Source: a virus
DNA: 29,879 nucleotides
Virus record (IMG/VR): IMGVR_UViG_3300009104_000084
Span: 1-29,879 of that record
Reading direction: 5' to 3' (one strand)
Positions within the stretch are counted from its first letter, which is position 1; each line of letters opens with the position of its first letter. Made by a program: the position numbers and the translations under genes. Below the pieces are notes generated by a model. That model was not told where the DNA came from, did no database searches, and was given only the letters and a program-made list of their open reading frames with translations. Shown here in pieces: positions 1-8,296 of this stretch.

Positions 1-14
1 GGAGAGTGGCTCAA

Positions 15-1373
15 ATGAGCATGAAAATCCGTAAGATAAGCGGCAATCCCCGTGATATTGGCAACATATGGAGGCCGAGGACGCAGGAGATGACTGGGGG
101 GTTCAATCCCCGTGAGATGGGTAATTATGGTGATTTAGATGTCAATCCGAATGAAAATGCCGACGGGCTTTCTCACCATACTCGTCAAACGCCTGAAGAT
201 GGCGAAAGCACCGATCAGCGAAACCCCAAACTGCGACGAGATAAAGCATTGAGAGAATTGATACCGGGGCTTAGACACATTAGCATCCGCCCAGAAGATA
301 TGGATAGTGCCACAGATAGAAGCCCTATGATGGAATCTGAGAATAAATTGCTTGAATCGGGTCTGGGTGTGGATTTGGGGGCCAATGGCCTATCCTTAGC
401 GGCAGGGGCCAATGTCGGCACGGTTCGCAGCGGCACTCCGCACGTTAGTTATGGTCATCCTTCTCGTGGGCGCATGATGGTTCGCACAAGTTATGATGTT
501 GTATTCTCTGATATACTGAAAGGCCGGAGGAAATACAAAGGCAGACGGTATCAAGGGGACGAGGATAGTGAGGACGATGAGCGAAAATCCAAAGCGAAGA
601 AAAAACGGGAACGACGACGAAAAGGAAAGAAGGGGAAGAAAGCCGGTGGAAAACACCAGTCAAGTGGAGGACGAGAAATCAAGTCAAAATCTAAGCGTCG
701 AGCCGCATCTGCACGACGGCAACTCCTCGCTTCTGCACGACGACAATCGTTCCACCCCAACGTCCATAGCATTCCGTTGAGAATGCGTGGTTCCACGATG
801 TCTGAGGGGATTCCTCTTAGAATCAGAGATCCTGTTGCATGGCAACGCAAACTGGCCAATGAGCGAGATAGGAGAAGCGAAGGGGCTATGCCGCGAGGGA
901 TGACTCACCACAGGTCATCTGAGGCTGGCGTCCATCAGGGGGCTACGAGAGGGAGTGTAATAGGGGGCAGAAAGGGCAGAAGCGCAAAACTCCCCTCCTC
1001 TGTAAAGGTCGGGACGAGCATGAGAGCAGGAGCCTCCGCTGACCGTATGACTGCTGATGCAATAGGCGACCCATTAGGGACTTCTGATTACTTGACTGTT
1101 AAATCGGAGGTTATATCCAAGAAAAAGCACGGATTGACGCGCACCGAACTTATCGCTTTCAAGAATAAGGTCGAGAGAATGCTGAAGTTAATCGAGAAAC
1201 TTACAAAATCATCTCCAGAGTTAGAATGGGAGGCAAAGCGAGGGGGTCAAGCCAGTGAGGACAGAGCATCTGCTCCTATTGGCCCTTGCACCTTGAATGA
1301 GGAGATGAAAGCCGCATATCTCTTTGATGATACATCACTCGCTATACACGCAGGGTTAGCCAGTAAGAGGTGA
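15..1373 (+). CDS. Basic protein of unknown function
   Basis: I do not recognise this family. The N-terminus carries an imperfect internal repeat (NPRDIGN, then NPREMGN). About residues 168-272 are extremely rich in Arg and Lys, with short tandem motifs (ASARRQ twice, IPLRMR then IPLRIR). This could bind DNA or RNA, or be packaged with the genome. The last 100 residues contain a predicted helical, coiled-coil-like stretch (around FKNKVERMLKLIEKL). The ATG at 15 has GGAG at 1-4 as a ribosome site. A GTG at 6 is also in frame, and the frame is open to the left edge, so the true start may lie outside the window. It sits four bases before the next gene, in the same run as the packaging genes, so a virion role is an inference from context only. 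Confidence 0.7.
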   Translation: MSMKIRKISGNPRDIGNIWRPRTQEMTGGFNPREMGNYGDLDVNPNENADGLSHHTRQTPEDGESTDQRNPKLRRDKALRELIPGLRHISIRPEDMDSATDRSPMMESENKLLESGLGVDLGANGLSLAAGANVGTVRSGTPHVSYGHPSRGRMMVRTSYDVVFSDILKGRRKYKGRRYQGDEDSEDDERKSKAKKKRERRRKGKKGKKAGGKHQSSGGREIKSKSKRRAASARRQLLASARRQSFHPNVHSIPLRMRGSTMSEGIPLRIRDPVAWQRKLANERDRRSEGAMPRGMTHHRSSEAGVHQGATRGSVIGGRKGRSAKLPSSVKVGTSMRAGASADRMTADAIGDPLGTSDYLTVKSEVISKKKHGLTRTELIAFKNKVERMLKLIEKLTKSSPELEWEAKRGGQASEDRASAPIGPCTLNEEMKAAYLFDDTSLAIHAGLASKR

Positions 1374-1377
1374 TTGG

Positions 1378-3219
1378 ATGACATGGTTCCTCGATATGGA
1401 TCACTTTAGTATCTCAAAATCTGTTGTAGTGGCTGATATAGACAACCTCATCGCGGCTATTCTTGGCATACAGGGGCCAGCCACTGCTGAAGCATTGGCA
1501 CAGATAACCCCCGGCCTTCATCATCCAATGCAGGATTTTGAAGGGCAGGAGATGAATCCGTATGAGGCAGATGCCGTCGAAATGGCCATCAGAACTGGGC
1601 ATCTCGCAGAACATTATGCTAAGATAATCCATAGTGGGCCGGGAACGCAGGGATACGAACAGGCCGTTCAAGAGGCATTGATGATTGGGCGGCCAATGGT
1701 TAATCATGCGGCACAGGAGCAGAATCGGTTGAACCAAGACAAGTTCAATCCCGCCCCTGTGCCATTCAGGGCCGATGGCTCTTTAGATCCCGCATATCAA
1801 CAAACAGTAGTTTCATCTCTCGCAAAACAAACTGGCATTAGAGGCCGCGGGCGCAGTGATACATCTTTCAACCCATTCGACCCCGAAACTGGACAAGTAG
1901 TCACTCATCTGGTGAGCGGATATAGTCACGGAAATATCGAAGGATATTCACGATGGTATGAACCCGCTGCGAAACAGTTGGGTTATATCGAGAAGAAATG
2001 GAATAAGAAAACCGGAAAAGAATTGGGGCAACGGCGGTGGTTGATTCCAGCCCATTATGTCCATCGGAACCTCATAAGCATAAATGACCGGAATATGCTA
2101 TCGAGAGTTGGTGAGATGGTTAAGGGCTTTCAAGAACAAGGATACACCCATGAGCAAATCAAGCAAGGAGTCCTTGATGACCCTCTGATATACCATTACA
2201 CGCATCAAAGCCAACACGATCCTTCTTCGACTCATGGTCGGAATGGCCGTAAGGCAGGGGAGGCGCAGATGATTAGAGAAACACCACCCGAAGGCGTGGA
2301 AGATCAGATTACAGGGCCGGATGGCAGTATAATCCACCCCAATATGCGAGAAAGCAACTTCTGGCAGTGGCTTACTGCCCCGAAGGGGGCCGTCGGGGGG
2401 CAGAGGGAATACTCAAACCCAAAACTCAACGGAGGGATTTCACAGGCTCTGCAACAACATCATGGATGGACGCCAGAGGAGGTGAAGATGGTCTTTGACA
2501 GAGCAAGGCCGACGAAGGCCAATGGAGGCACGATGCCCGGTAGGAATGTGCGTGAGCGCATTCTCGCTTCGATATACCATCACGAGATGAGAGATGGAGT
2601 TGCACCTCAGTGGTATCAGGGGCAACATTTTGAGCATATACCGCAACAACCAGCCGCACAACCCACTGCACCCCCTCCGACTATTGCTCAACCGCCCGTT
2701 TCTGCGCCTCCGACCTCCGTTTATGCTCCTCCTGCCCCTGTTTCCGCGCCTCCTGCCCCTGTTTCGGCCCCTTTGCCGCCCGATCCGCGTCAGATGACTA
2801 CTCCATCTCAAGAACGATTATTCGGTATAACATCAAATAGCCCCCCTGCCTCTGCTCGTTCCGTTATACCGCGGGGGAAGGGGGAACAAACAAGAATGTC
2901 AAGGCTGGCAGAACTGTTAGGCCGCCTCTCCGCATCGGACATTTTTCACCGTTCGGACGAATATCGCCCTGTGATCGAGGAATACATCGAAGATGTGCAA
3001 ATGGAACTCGCAAAGGCGGTTATAGAGGACAAATTACCAATCAAGAAGATGGAGGTCGAGTCCCCATATGACGTGGCTATACTCTCAAGTCAGATTCAGA
3101 AACCATCAAGTGCGGTTATTGCGATATACCACACTCGTGGTGACTGGCGGAATATCGCCAAAACATTCGGCGTTCCGCATGACTCAGTGCAATTAGTGAA
3201 GGTGTCTTTACATGGATGA
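1378..3219 (+). CDS. Hypothetical 613-residue protein with Pro-rich hinge
   Basis: No family is recognised. The layout is visible. Residues 1 to about 415 are a mixed alpha-helical region with many His, Gln and Trp. About residues 420-475 are a Pro/Ala linker built from repeated APPAPVS units. The C-terminal 100 residues form a compact-looking domain that ends with a pattern of DWRNIAKTFGVP followed by a short strand. The hinge suggests two independently folded modules. The start is well supported: GGTGAT at 1369-1374 lies three bases before the ATG. The stop overlaps the ATG of the next gene by eight bases, which implies coupled translation. Its place upstream of the terminase suggests a minor virion or assembly protein, but nothing in the sequence proves it. 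Confidence 0.7.
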   Translation: MTWFLDMDHFSISKSVVVADIDNLIAAILGIQGPATAEALAQITPGLHHPMQDFEGQEMNPYEADAVEMAIRTGHLAEHYAKIIHSGPGTQGYEQAVQEALMIGRPMVNHAAQEQNRLNQDKFNPAPVPFRADGSLDPAYQQTVVSSLAKQTGIRGRGRSDTSFNPFDPETGQVVTHLVSGYSHGNIEGYSRWYEPAAKQLGYIEKKWNKKTGKELGQRRWLIPAHYVHRNLISINDRNMLSRVGEMVKGFQEQGYTHEQIKQGVLDDPLIYHYTHQSQHDPSSTHGRNGRKAGEAQMIRETPPEGVEDQITGPDGSIIHPNMRESNFWQWLTAPKGAVGGQREYSNPKLNGGISQALQQHHGWTPEEVKMVFDRARPTKANGGTMPGRNVRERILASIYHHEMRDGVAPQWYQGQHFEHIPQQPAAQPTAPPPTIAQPPVSAPPTSVYAPPAPVSAPPAPVSAPLPPDPRQMTTPSQERLFGITSNSPPASARSVIPRGKGEQTRMSRLAELLGRLSASDIFHRSDEYRPVIEEYIEDVQMELAKAVIEDKLPIKKMEVESPYDVAILSSQIQKPSSAVIAIYHTRGDWRNIAKTFGVPHDSVQLVKVSLHG

Positions 3220-4114
3220 TATGATTTTAGCCGCACGGCTGTTTGAGAAGGGCGATATGACTCAGAAAGCGTATATCCCTCAACTTAGAGGCGGTTCTGG
3301 TCTTATGGAATATGGCAAGAATCTCGCTACTGGTGCGGCGAGGAACGTAGTGGGAGCGGTGCGAGACAAGTTAGACCCGCTCGCGGAGCAGGGTCAAAGG
3401 GCGCGGCATCCCGGTTTGCCAGCCGAAGGCGCACCACTCCCTAACACTCCTTCACAGGCGGCGAATCTTGCAGCCATAGACCCATCACGGGTAGCCGCAC
3501 CACCCACACCGGCCGCAACTGCCCCTGTGAATCAACCCGTTGGAGGGCCACAGCAAGACACCAATAATGATGGGCAACTTACAGCCGATGATACTCAGGA
3601 GCGAACTATGAACACAGAGGTGAAGCAGACGCTCGCACCCGATGGTTCTGTGGATACCACTCAAACTACTCACACTACAACAGATAAGAATGCAGATGGA
3701 TTGGATGATACCACTGGTCAGCCAGTCAATTCGCCCGACCCTAATACCAATGCTACACCCACACCTACTACACCAGCGGCCAAACCCGCTACACCGGCCA
3801 AACCGACAGCGACTCAGAATATGGCTGGAAGGCAACAGGTGGCTAACGCTCAGAAACTAACCGAAACGGGTCACGGGGGGTTGTTGGCCAACATAGCGGG
3901 GTTCGGATTACCTGCAATGTATGGTGCGTATCAACGCCGTAAGGGACACAAACAATTAGCAAATCTGGCCGCAGGGGCTGGTGGGCAAACAAATGCCAAT
4001 ATGATTCGTGCTGACGGAACGGAGTTCTTGGACGATTACTGGAATCTCCAGAAAGCCAGAATGGAGGCCCGTGAGCGAGGAACCACGGAGGCCATTCGCA
4101 ATGCCTACCGATGA
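3212..4114 (+). CDS. Low-complexity protein with calcium-loop motifs
   Basis: This 300-residue protein has short ordered ends and a long Pro/Thr/Ala/Asn-rich middle. Two Asp-rich loops stand out. D116-D127 follows the 12-position EF-hand/dockerin pattern (Asp at 1, Asn at 3, Asp at 5, Gly at 6, Leu at 8, Asp at 12). D158-D166 follows the DxNxDG pattern of thrombospondin-3/dockerin-type loops. Both would be expected to bind calcium. There is no signal peptide. A stretch around GGLLANIAGFGLPAMYGAY is hydrophobic, but I would not call it a membrane helix with confidence. The C-terminus is helical and charged. It overlaps both neighbours by a few bases (3212-3219 and 4101-4114). Function unknown; an internal or surface virion protein is possible. 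Confidence 0.68.
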   Translation: MDDMILAARLFEKGDMTQKAYIPQLRGGSGLMEYGKNLATGAARNVVGAVRDKLDPLAEQGQRARHPGLPAEGAPLPNTPSQAANLAAIDPSRVAAPPTPAATAPVNQPVGGPQQDTNNDGQLTADDTQERTMNTEVKQTLAPDGSVDTTQTTHTTTDKNADGLDDTTGQPVNSPDPNTNATPTPTTPAAKPATPAKPTATQNMAGRQQVANAQKLTETGHGGLLANIAGFGLPAMYGAYQRRKGHKQLANLAAGAGGQTNANMIRADGTEFLDDYWNLQKARMEARERGTTEAIRNAYR

Positions 4115-5645
4115 CTTATTTGAAGCCGCGTGGGAGGCTGTGTATGATGTCGAAAAGGGATTTTTCGATGATTTCAAGGCCGCAAGGCAGCATTACAACA
4201 CGCAGAGAGTCGCGCAGGACGCACACAACAGAGTATATGCCAATGCACTCCAGCAATTATGGAGAGAGAAAGCCCCCGGCCTCCCTACTATGGATGAGTA
4301 TCGGGCCGCCTTGCACAACGATGCGCTTTACCCAGAATCGGCACAAATAACAGAGGACGACTCCCCAGACGACTCCCCAGACGACCCTCCAATGGGCGTG
4401 GAACAAGCATTACAGATTCTCGCACCGGATCCACCCGAAGGTGTCGTAGTGCCGGATGTTGATGAGATAGTCGTGCCAAAAGAGGCCGAACAAATTAGTG
4501 AGCCTCCGGTGGAAACGGGCGAATCAACCCCTCCATCAGAGCGTATAACAGAACAAATCAGTAAGCCTCCAAAACCGCCTGAAGGCGCAACGGCTCCAGA
4601 GCCGGGTGATATTGTTGATACGACTGAAACCCTGCCCGAATCTGAGCCGGAGCCACTTGATGATGATGCGACCCCTACGAATGAATCGGAATTAGATGAT
4701 TTTGCCGAAGAAGTTGCAGGTCAGCCCAGACCGACAGAGCAAACGGGCTTTCAATTCCCAACGTCGCAAGACAAATTGACTGGCCATAAGCACGAAGGAG
4801 GTCTGAGACAAGCCCAGACGAGTCTCACTGATTCGCCAATGGAGGCATTACAACACGCAGAGAAAGTCCCTTTGATGGATGTTCAAGGCAATCCTGTCAA
4901 AATGGGCAAACGGACTGGTTGGTATGCTCGTATGAGTAAATCCGGCAGAGGTGTGGAGGTGTTCAACGAAGCAGAACCAAAGGAGGCATGGCCAGTTGAG
5001 GATGTTATGAGGACTGCTGGTGTGACTAATCAGTGGGGCAGCCCTGTGAATCTTCCAAGTGGCACACCCCAATTACCCACAAAGAAAATCGGCCCTGCAA
5101 CAAGCGGGAATTGGATTCATCCCGCTAAAAGAAAAGCGAAACATATACAGGATCATTCAACAAGAGGTATGACCGAAATGCGCGATGGAGAACGGGTATT
5201 AGGAGAAGCAGGGCTGAAGGAGATGGATAAGCGACGGAGAGCCGTGGAGAGTGAAACCCGAAACCGGAAACCCGTAGGAACGGGCGTCTATTATCCAATG
5301 CCCGGAACCTATGCATTAGATCGAAAAACGGGCGAGAAGATCGCAAGCGAATCAATGGCTGTGGATGATGCATGGACTGTTGTGAAGAACCCTCACGCTA
5401 ATCCATTCACTGATTTCAATAGTGTTCTTGCTATCAATGAGCAGAAACCGCCCGAAAGAGCATTTACACCCTCAGACCCAATAATCATGAAGGAGGAAAC
5501 GCCGTTGCAGAAACTCAGACAGAATGGATTTGATATGAATCAGGGCGATAATTTGTCGTTATTGCCGTCCAATATGCTTCTGGATGAGGATATGGGGATA
5601 CAGGATAATATGAGTCTGCTACCTACGGGGTGGCGGAATGAGTGA
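4101..5645 (+). CDS. Acidic Pro-rich protein carrying AW-x-VVK motif
   Basis: This 514-residue protein has no recognised family. I chose the ATG at 4101 because GGAGG at 4087-4091 is properly spaced and the overlap with the previous gene is then only 14 bases. A longer open frame begins upstream at 4008. The N-terminus (LFEAAWEAVYDVEKG) and residues 421-431 (VDDAWTVVKNP) resemble the N-terminus of the 9966 gene product. The middle third is acidic and Pro-rich, with DDSP repeats and paired EQIS(E/K)PP segments, and is probably disordered. The C-terminus repeats DNLSLLP/DNMSLLP about 20 residues apart. The stop overlaps the terminase start. Repeated short peptides on disordered tethers would suit binding to several copies of a partner, but this is inference. 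Confidence 0.68.
   Translation: MPTDDLFEAAWEAVYDVEKGFFDDFKAARQHYNTQRVAQDAHNRVYANALQQLWREKAPGLPTMDEYRAALHNDALYPESAQITEDDSPDDSPDDPPMGVEQALQILAPDPPEGVVVPDVDEIVVPKEAEQISEPPVETGESTPPSERITEQISKPPKPPEGATAPEPGDIVDTTETLPESEPEPLDDDATPTNESELDDFAEEVAGQPRPTEQTGFQFPTSQDKLTGHKHEGGLRQAQTSLTDSPMEALQHAEKVPLMDVQGNPVKMGKRTGWYARMSKSGRGVEVFNEAEPKEAWPVEDVMRTAGVTNQWGSPVNLPSGTPQLPTKKIGPATSGNWIHPAKRKAKHIQDHSTRGMTEMRDGERVLGEAGLKEMDKRRRAVESETRNRKPVGTGVYYPMPGTYALDRKTGEKIASESMAVDDAWTVVKNPHANPFTDFNSVLAINEQKPPERAFTPSDPIIMKEETPLQKLRQNGFDMNQGDNLSLLPSNMLLDEDMGIQDNMSLLPTGWRNE
4356..4385 (+). repeat. 12-bp tandem repeat coding DDSP
   Basis: The unit gacgactcccca is present twice head to tail and then partly a third time. It encodes Asp-Asp-Ser-Pro in the acidic linker of the surrounding gene and probably expanded by replication slippage. 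Confidence 0.85.
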
Positions 5646-7053
5646 GGGCGTCCTTCAACTAACCAGTAAAGTCGATTTCGACATGGGGAAGCGCGATTTT
5701 CGATTCTTCTTTGAGGACATATGTGGCTTTCAATTGACGCCTTTTCACAAAGAGTGGTTCGACAATTCCGAGTCGAATAACAAAATCTGTATCATAGCCA
5801 GCCGTGACCACGGCAAATCAGTATTCTTCAGAGTCTATATCCTATGGAAGATGGCGTATAACCCCGGAACAGAGGTTCTATTCTTCAGTCACAGCCAACA
5901 TCAGTCCATAGACCATATGGGCAAGATGGATGAGTTGATTATGACAACACCCGCGTTGGCTCATCTCAAACCTGCTCGTGGTTGGGCTAAACAATTATTC
6001 CGATTCACCAACAAGTCCTCCATCCGCGCTATGTCTATCGGCAAAGCGGTTCGTGGGGCGCACCCTGACATAGTGGTGCTTGACGATATACTGTCCAGTG
6101 AAGCCGATACTCAACTCAAGTCGATATCGACGTGGTTTTACACCGCACTGCTACCCGTTCTTCACCACTCTGCCCAGTTATGTGTAGTGGGGACTCCGTT
6201 CTCATTTACAGATCTCTATTCCGAATTGAGGGGTTTGAATGGGTATTGCGTCAATGAGTATCCTGCAATTAACGAAGAAACAGGTGATTGCTTATGGCCT
6301 GAAAGATGGAACTTGGACGCATTGAACGTGAGAAGGGGCGAAATGACCTCCATTGCATTTACTCGTGAATATCTGTGCAAACCCATAGCCAGTGAATCCA
6401 GTCTATTCCCAGAGGAGATGCTTGAATTGGCAAAGGACGATTCGATGGCACTGTCCTATTATCCTGTTTCAGATGAATCATTGAATTATTACGTTGGTTG
6501 GGATCCTGCAATAAGCGCAGATAGAAGGGCGGACTATACTTGCATGATGGTTATAGCGATGGACGAGAATCGGCACAAACGCATCGTTCATGTCCATCAT
6601 GAGAAAGGGATGGATTTCAATTCACAGATAGACAAGATAATCGAACTCAATGCCCGATTCAACCCCGTTATAATCGAATTGGAAACTAACAACTTTGCTA
6701 TGGCATTCAATCAAGTATTGAGAGAAATCAGTGATTTGCCCATTAAGCCATTCAATATGAATCGTATGAAGAAGGAAGCATTGATTCATTCGCTTCAACT
6801 TCATTTTGAACAGAAACATCTCGCTATTCCGTTCTTGGATGAAGGTTCCACGAAGCGTCATATGACGGCCCTTATGTCTGAATTATCTTACTTCACGATG
6901 CTCGATAATGGTAAGATGGAAAGCCTCGGAGCGCACGATGATATGGTAATCGCGCTCGCACTTGCTGTGCAAGCCACGAAGGAGTATCGAGAGAATATAG
7001 TTATCCTCGACGGTGCGGTCTGGCAAAAGCGATTAGGGTGGTCAGATGCATAG
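5638..7053 (+). CDS. terL: Terminase large subunit (packaging ATPase-nuclease)
   Basis: This is the motor that pumps viral DNA into the empty head through the portal and cuts it to length. The N-terminal ATPase shows a terminase-type Walker A, ASRDHGKS at 54-61 (Lys60), a Walker B with D149/D150 in IVVLDDI, and the coupling motif VVGTPF at 183-188. The C-terminal RNase-H-like nuclease shows D289 in GWDPA, an acidic IIELETNN segment (E347/E349) and D434/D435 in GAHDDM. These are the three acidic positions expected for two-metal cleavage. At 471 residues it is normal length and intact. The ATG overlaps the stop of the previous gene by eight bases, and the stop overlaps the next start. The small-subunit partner is not recognisable by family; the next gene is a positional candidate. 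Confidence 0.96.
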   Translation: MSEGVLQLTSKVDFDMGKRDFRFFFEDICGFQLTPFHKEWFDNSESNNKICIIASRDHGKSVFFRVYILWKMAYNPGTEVLFFSHSQHQSIDHMGKMDELIMTTPALAHLKPARGWAKQLFRFTNKSSIRAMSIGKAVRGAHPDIVVLDDILSSEADTQLKSISTWFYTALLPVLHHSAQLCVVGTPFSFTDLYSELRGLNGYCVNEYPAINEETGDCLWPERWNLDALNVRRGEMTSIAFTREYLCKPIASESSLFPEEMLELAKDDSMALSYYPVSDESLNYYVGWDPAISADRRADYTCMMVIAMDENRHKRIVHVHHEKGMDFNSQIDKIIELNARFNPVIIELETNNFAMAFNQVLREISDLPIKPFNMNRMKKEALIHSLQLHFEQKHLAIPFLDEGSTKRHMTALMSELSYFTMLDNGKMESLGAHDDMVIALALAVQATKEYRENIVILDGAVWQKRLGWSDA

Positions 7054-8296
7054 AGATTACCTCATACCAATGCAAGGCATTGAAAGCCTCGCTGACTCGC
7101 TGTATAAACTGAATGAGGAGGAGCAATTGGCCGCCGACGAAACAAGGATGGCCCAAGAGCGGCTTACAGCAGCGCAAGAAAAGCAGCGAAACGCCGCCCA
7201 AAAGCCAGTTGATACTCGTCAAGATGCAGATATAGAGGGGATGGATATGGAAGGAAGTGGCCCCCCGACGGATCAAGAAGGCACGACTCTGCCCCCAGAA
7301 GCCCCATTACCTCCATTCCAGCGTTCATGGTTCATTGAAAACTTCGGAGTCACAGGGAGCGAATTGACGGAGATTTTAGTCAAAGCCAATGATTTAGTGA
7401 CTTTGGATGCTATTCAGCCCCTGCTTAGACTGGAAAAAGAGGCGATACTCGCGCACTTTGTCGGTGTCTCTCCTTCTTTGGTGAATGATTTGCCGATGAC
7501 AGATAAGGATTACGACGCATTGAATAAGAATGCAGAGCGGTTGGATTTGCCGTTTAGGAGATTCGTCAAGTGTTGGACTTCTTCGGATGACGGGGGTAAG
7601 GCAGATGCAGAGAGTTTGTGGCGCACTACTATTGACAAATCTGAACGCTTGTCTAATAGAGAACGGAATATACTGCTCAAATGCAAAGTCATTCTCGACC
7701 AAAGAGGTGCTTTGAACGCCCAGACACTAAAATCATATGGCGTTCAAGCCAGTCCTGCCGAGATATCATCACTCATCAAATCACATGGTTTCCTATACGA
7801 TATCATATCAGTAGGCCAATTTAGCAAATCAGTAGGCCGTGGGCTATTCTATGACGTGAGAAGGCGTGAGGTATTGCTCAAAGATGCAGATCGTTTCATA
7901 GCCGGATTGATAGAAAACAACAGTATATTCAAGATGGACGCACGTTTCTATCCTCGACTTGAAGTAAGATTTGCAGCCCCTACTGCATCATGGTATGCTT
8001 CGGCTCTTAAGCGAGAAATGGGAGTTGAGAACATCAAAACTCAAGGGATGAATCTTATCTTTGAGGGAGAACAAGCAGTTTTGAAGGCATTGGAAGTATC
8101 TATGCCTCATCTTAATGGCAATTCGCCCGATGCCACAAGGATGCTGAAAGCGTTGCAGGGTGATGAAAATGCACTCATTATTGTAGCATATGACTCCTCT
8201 AAACCGGAAGATAGGAGCCGAATACTACGAAAACACAATATCTCAACCGATGACTTGGAAAACATACGAGAGGAGGTGATGGCTGTTGGCAGTTGA
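7046..8296 (+). CDS. Degenerate LAGLIDADG-like domain protein; TerS candidate
   Basis: This 416-residue protein starts with a helical, Gln/Ala/Glu-rich coiled-coil-like segment (about 20-55) and a Pro-rich linker. A helical middle follows, with a possible helix-turn-helix around residues 225-250. Residues about 281-352 resemble one LAGLIDADG homing-endonuclease domain: IAGLIENNS (285-293) sits where LAGLIDADG would be. It is followed by a YPRLEVRF strand, a helix, an NIKTQGMNLIFEG hairpin and a helix ending near MPHL, which is the usual strand-helix order of that fold. The catalytic Asp of the motif is Asn292 here, so cleavage activity is unlikely and DNA binding is more plausible. It lies between the terminase and the portal, where small terminases or HNH proteins often sit. 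The fold call is from visual pattern only. Confidence 0.72.
   Translation: MHRDYLIPMQGIESLADSLYKLNEEEQLAADETRMAQERLTAAQEKQRNAAQKPVDTRQDADIEGMDMEGSGPPTDQEGTTLPPEAPLPPFQRSWFIENFGVTGSELTEILVKANDLVTLDAIQPLLRLEKEAILAHFVGVSPSLVNDLPMTDKDYDALNKNAERLDLPFRRFVKCWTSSDDGGKADAESLWRTTIDKSERLSNRERNILLKCKVILDQRGALNAQTLKSYGVQASPAEISSLIKSHGFLYDIISVGQFSKSVGRGLFYDVRRREVLLKDADRFIAGLIENNSIFKMDARFYPRLEVRFAAPTASWYASALKREMGVENIKTQGMNLIFEGEQAVLKALEVSMPHLNGNSPDATRMLKALQGDENALIIVAYDSSKPEDRSRILRKHNISTDDLENIREEVMAVGS
8272..8280 (+). promoter_or_regulatory. Strong ribosome site fixing a TTG start
   Basis: GGAGGTGAT matches the 3' end of 16S rRNA over nine bases and ends five bases before TTG at 8286. The nearby ATG at 8279 is in the frame of the upstream gene, so this site decides the portal start. 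Confidence 0.75.

Noticed and set aside
2440-2811. Arg/Gly-rich - strand open frame
   Set aside because: It is the complement of the Pro-rich hinge codons of the 1378 gene; the composition is an artefact.
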